Position numbers and translations under genes: made by a program. A DNA stretch of 64,000 bases from the NCBI RefSeq assembly GCF_000224785.1, contig NZ_AGAV01000014.1, positions 62,001 through 126,000 on the forward strand, given 5' to 3'. The DNA comes from Lentibacillus jeotgali (lineage in GTDB: Bacteria > Bacillota > Bacilli > Bacillales > Amphibacillaceae). This document shows, piece by piece, positions 63,834-64,000 of this stretch. Numbering within the stretch: the stretch's first letter is position 1; the number at the start of each line of letters is the position of its first letter. The notes under the pieces were generated by a model. It did no database searches and was not told the origin of the DNA. It was given only the letters and a program-made list of their open reading frames with translations.

Positions 63834-64000
63834 GGATATCCCCCAATTCTTTAACAAACGTATCAATTTCTTCCTTAGTACGGTTTTCAGTAACAGCGAC
63901 CAGCATATGATATGCCCATTCCGGATAGCTCTGTCCGAGATCATATCCGCCTATAATTCCGCTCTCTAAAAGCTTATCATTGATACTTGCAACATTTTCA
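63826..64000 (-). CDS. gcvPA: Glycine dehydrogenase (decarboxylating) subunit 1 (partial, C-terminus)
   Basis: The last 57 residues are in the window, ending [13 protein letters not shown] with TAA at 63826. [20 protein letters not shown] and [14 protein letters not shown] are conserved in GcvPA. The gene continues past the right edge. gcvPA-gcvPB order is as in B. subtilis. Confidence 0.93.
   Translation of the reverse strand, partial: ENVASINDKLLESGIIGGYDLGQSYPEWAYHMLVAVTENRTKEEIDTFVKELGDIHG

Overview
This window is a chromosomal segment of a low-GC, endospore-forming member of the Bacillaceae. The gene order closely follows the Bacillus subtilis yqj-bkd-spo0A-spoIIIA-yqh-gcv neighbourhood. 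An OLE RNA and its protein partner OapA, several halophile-type genes and dispersed palindromic repeats point to a Virgibacillus/Lentibacillus/Oceanobacillus-like halophilic or alkaliphilic lineage. The genus is an inference from gene content, not from a database search.

Layout. 1-9.2 kb (minus): start of yqjA, brxB, then a branched-chain keto-acid dehydrogenase operon (bcd-lpdV-bkdAA-bkdAB-bkdB) behind a textbook sigma-54 promoter and its activator bkdR. The usual ptb and buk genes are absent. 9.4-11.1 kb (plus): yqzF and a class III aspartokinase. 11.2-32.4 kb: a ~21.1 kb integrative element inserted in the 3' end of spo0A. It has an 83-bp perfect direct repeat at the ends, inverted arm-like repeats just inside, a full-size tyrosine integrase next to spo0A, a second short recombinase, many small phage-like or hypothetical genes, and four insertion sequences from four families (IS66, IS1182, IS3, IS1634). 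Two of these interrupt element genes and a third truncates one. Without them the element would be about 14 kb, the size of a phage satellite, but no structural, conjugation or replicase gene is recognisable.

32.3-45.3 kb (minus): spo0A with an element-supplied last few codons, spoIVB, recN, argR, tlyA, oapA, the OLE RNA, ispA, xseB, xseA, folD, nusB, an Asp23-family gene, accC and accB. The dxs gene usually found between ispA/oapA and tlyA is missing. 45.6-46.0 kb holds two large palindromic repeats. 46.1-51.3 kb (minus): the complete spoIIIA operon (AH to AA). 51.4-56.2 kb: efp, yqhT, aroQ, yqhR, yqhP (plus), yqhO, mntR. 56.4-61.7 kb: a third palindromic repeat, an ISLre2-type transposase gene, and a class II (adenosylcobalamin) ribonucleotide reductase gene split into three exons by two group I introns, preceded by tandem NrdR boxes. 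62-64 kb: yqhL, gcvPB and the end of gcvPA.

How it fits together: the chromosomal part combines amino-acid catabolism (Bkd, glycine cleavage), precursor supply (malonyl-CoA, polyprenyl diphosphate, folate), and sporulation control (Spo0A, SpoIVB, SpoIIIA channel). The most unusual points are the use of the sporulation master regulator gene as an integration site with exact repair of its reading frame, the OLE RNA/OapA locus without dxs, and the doubly intron-split nrdJ.
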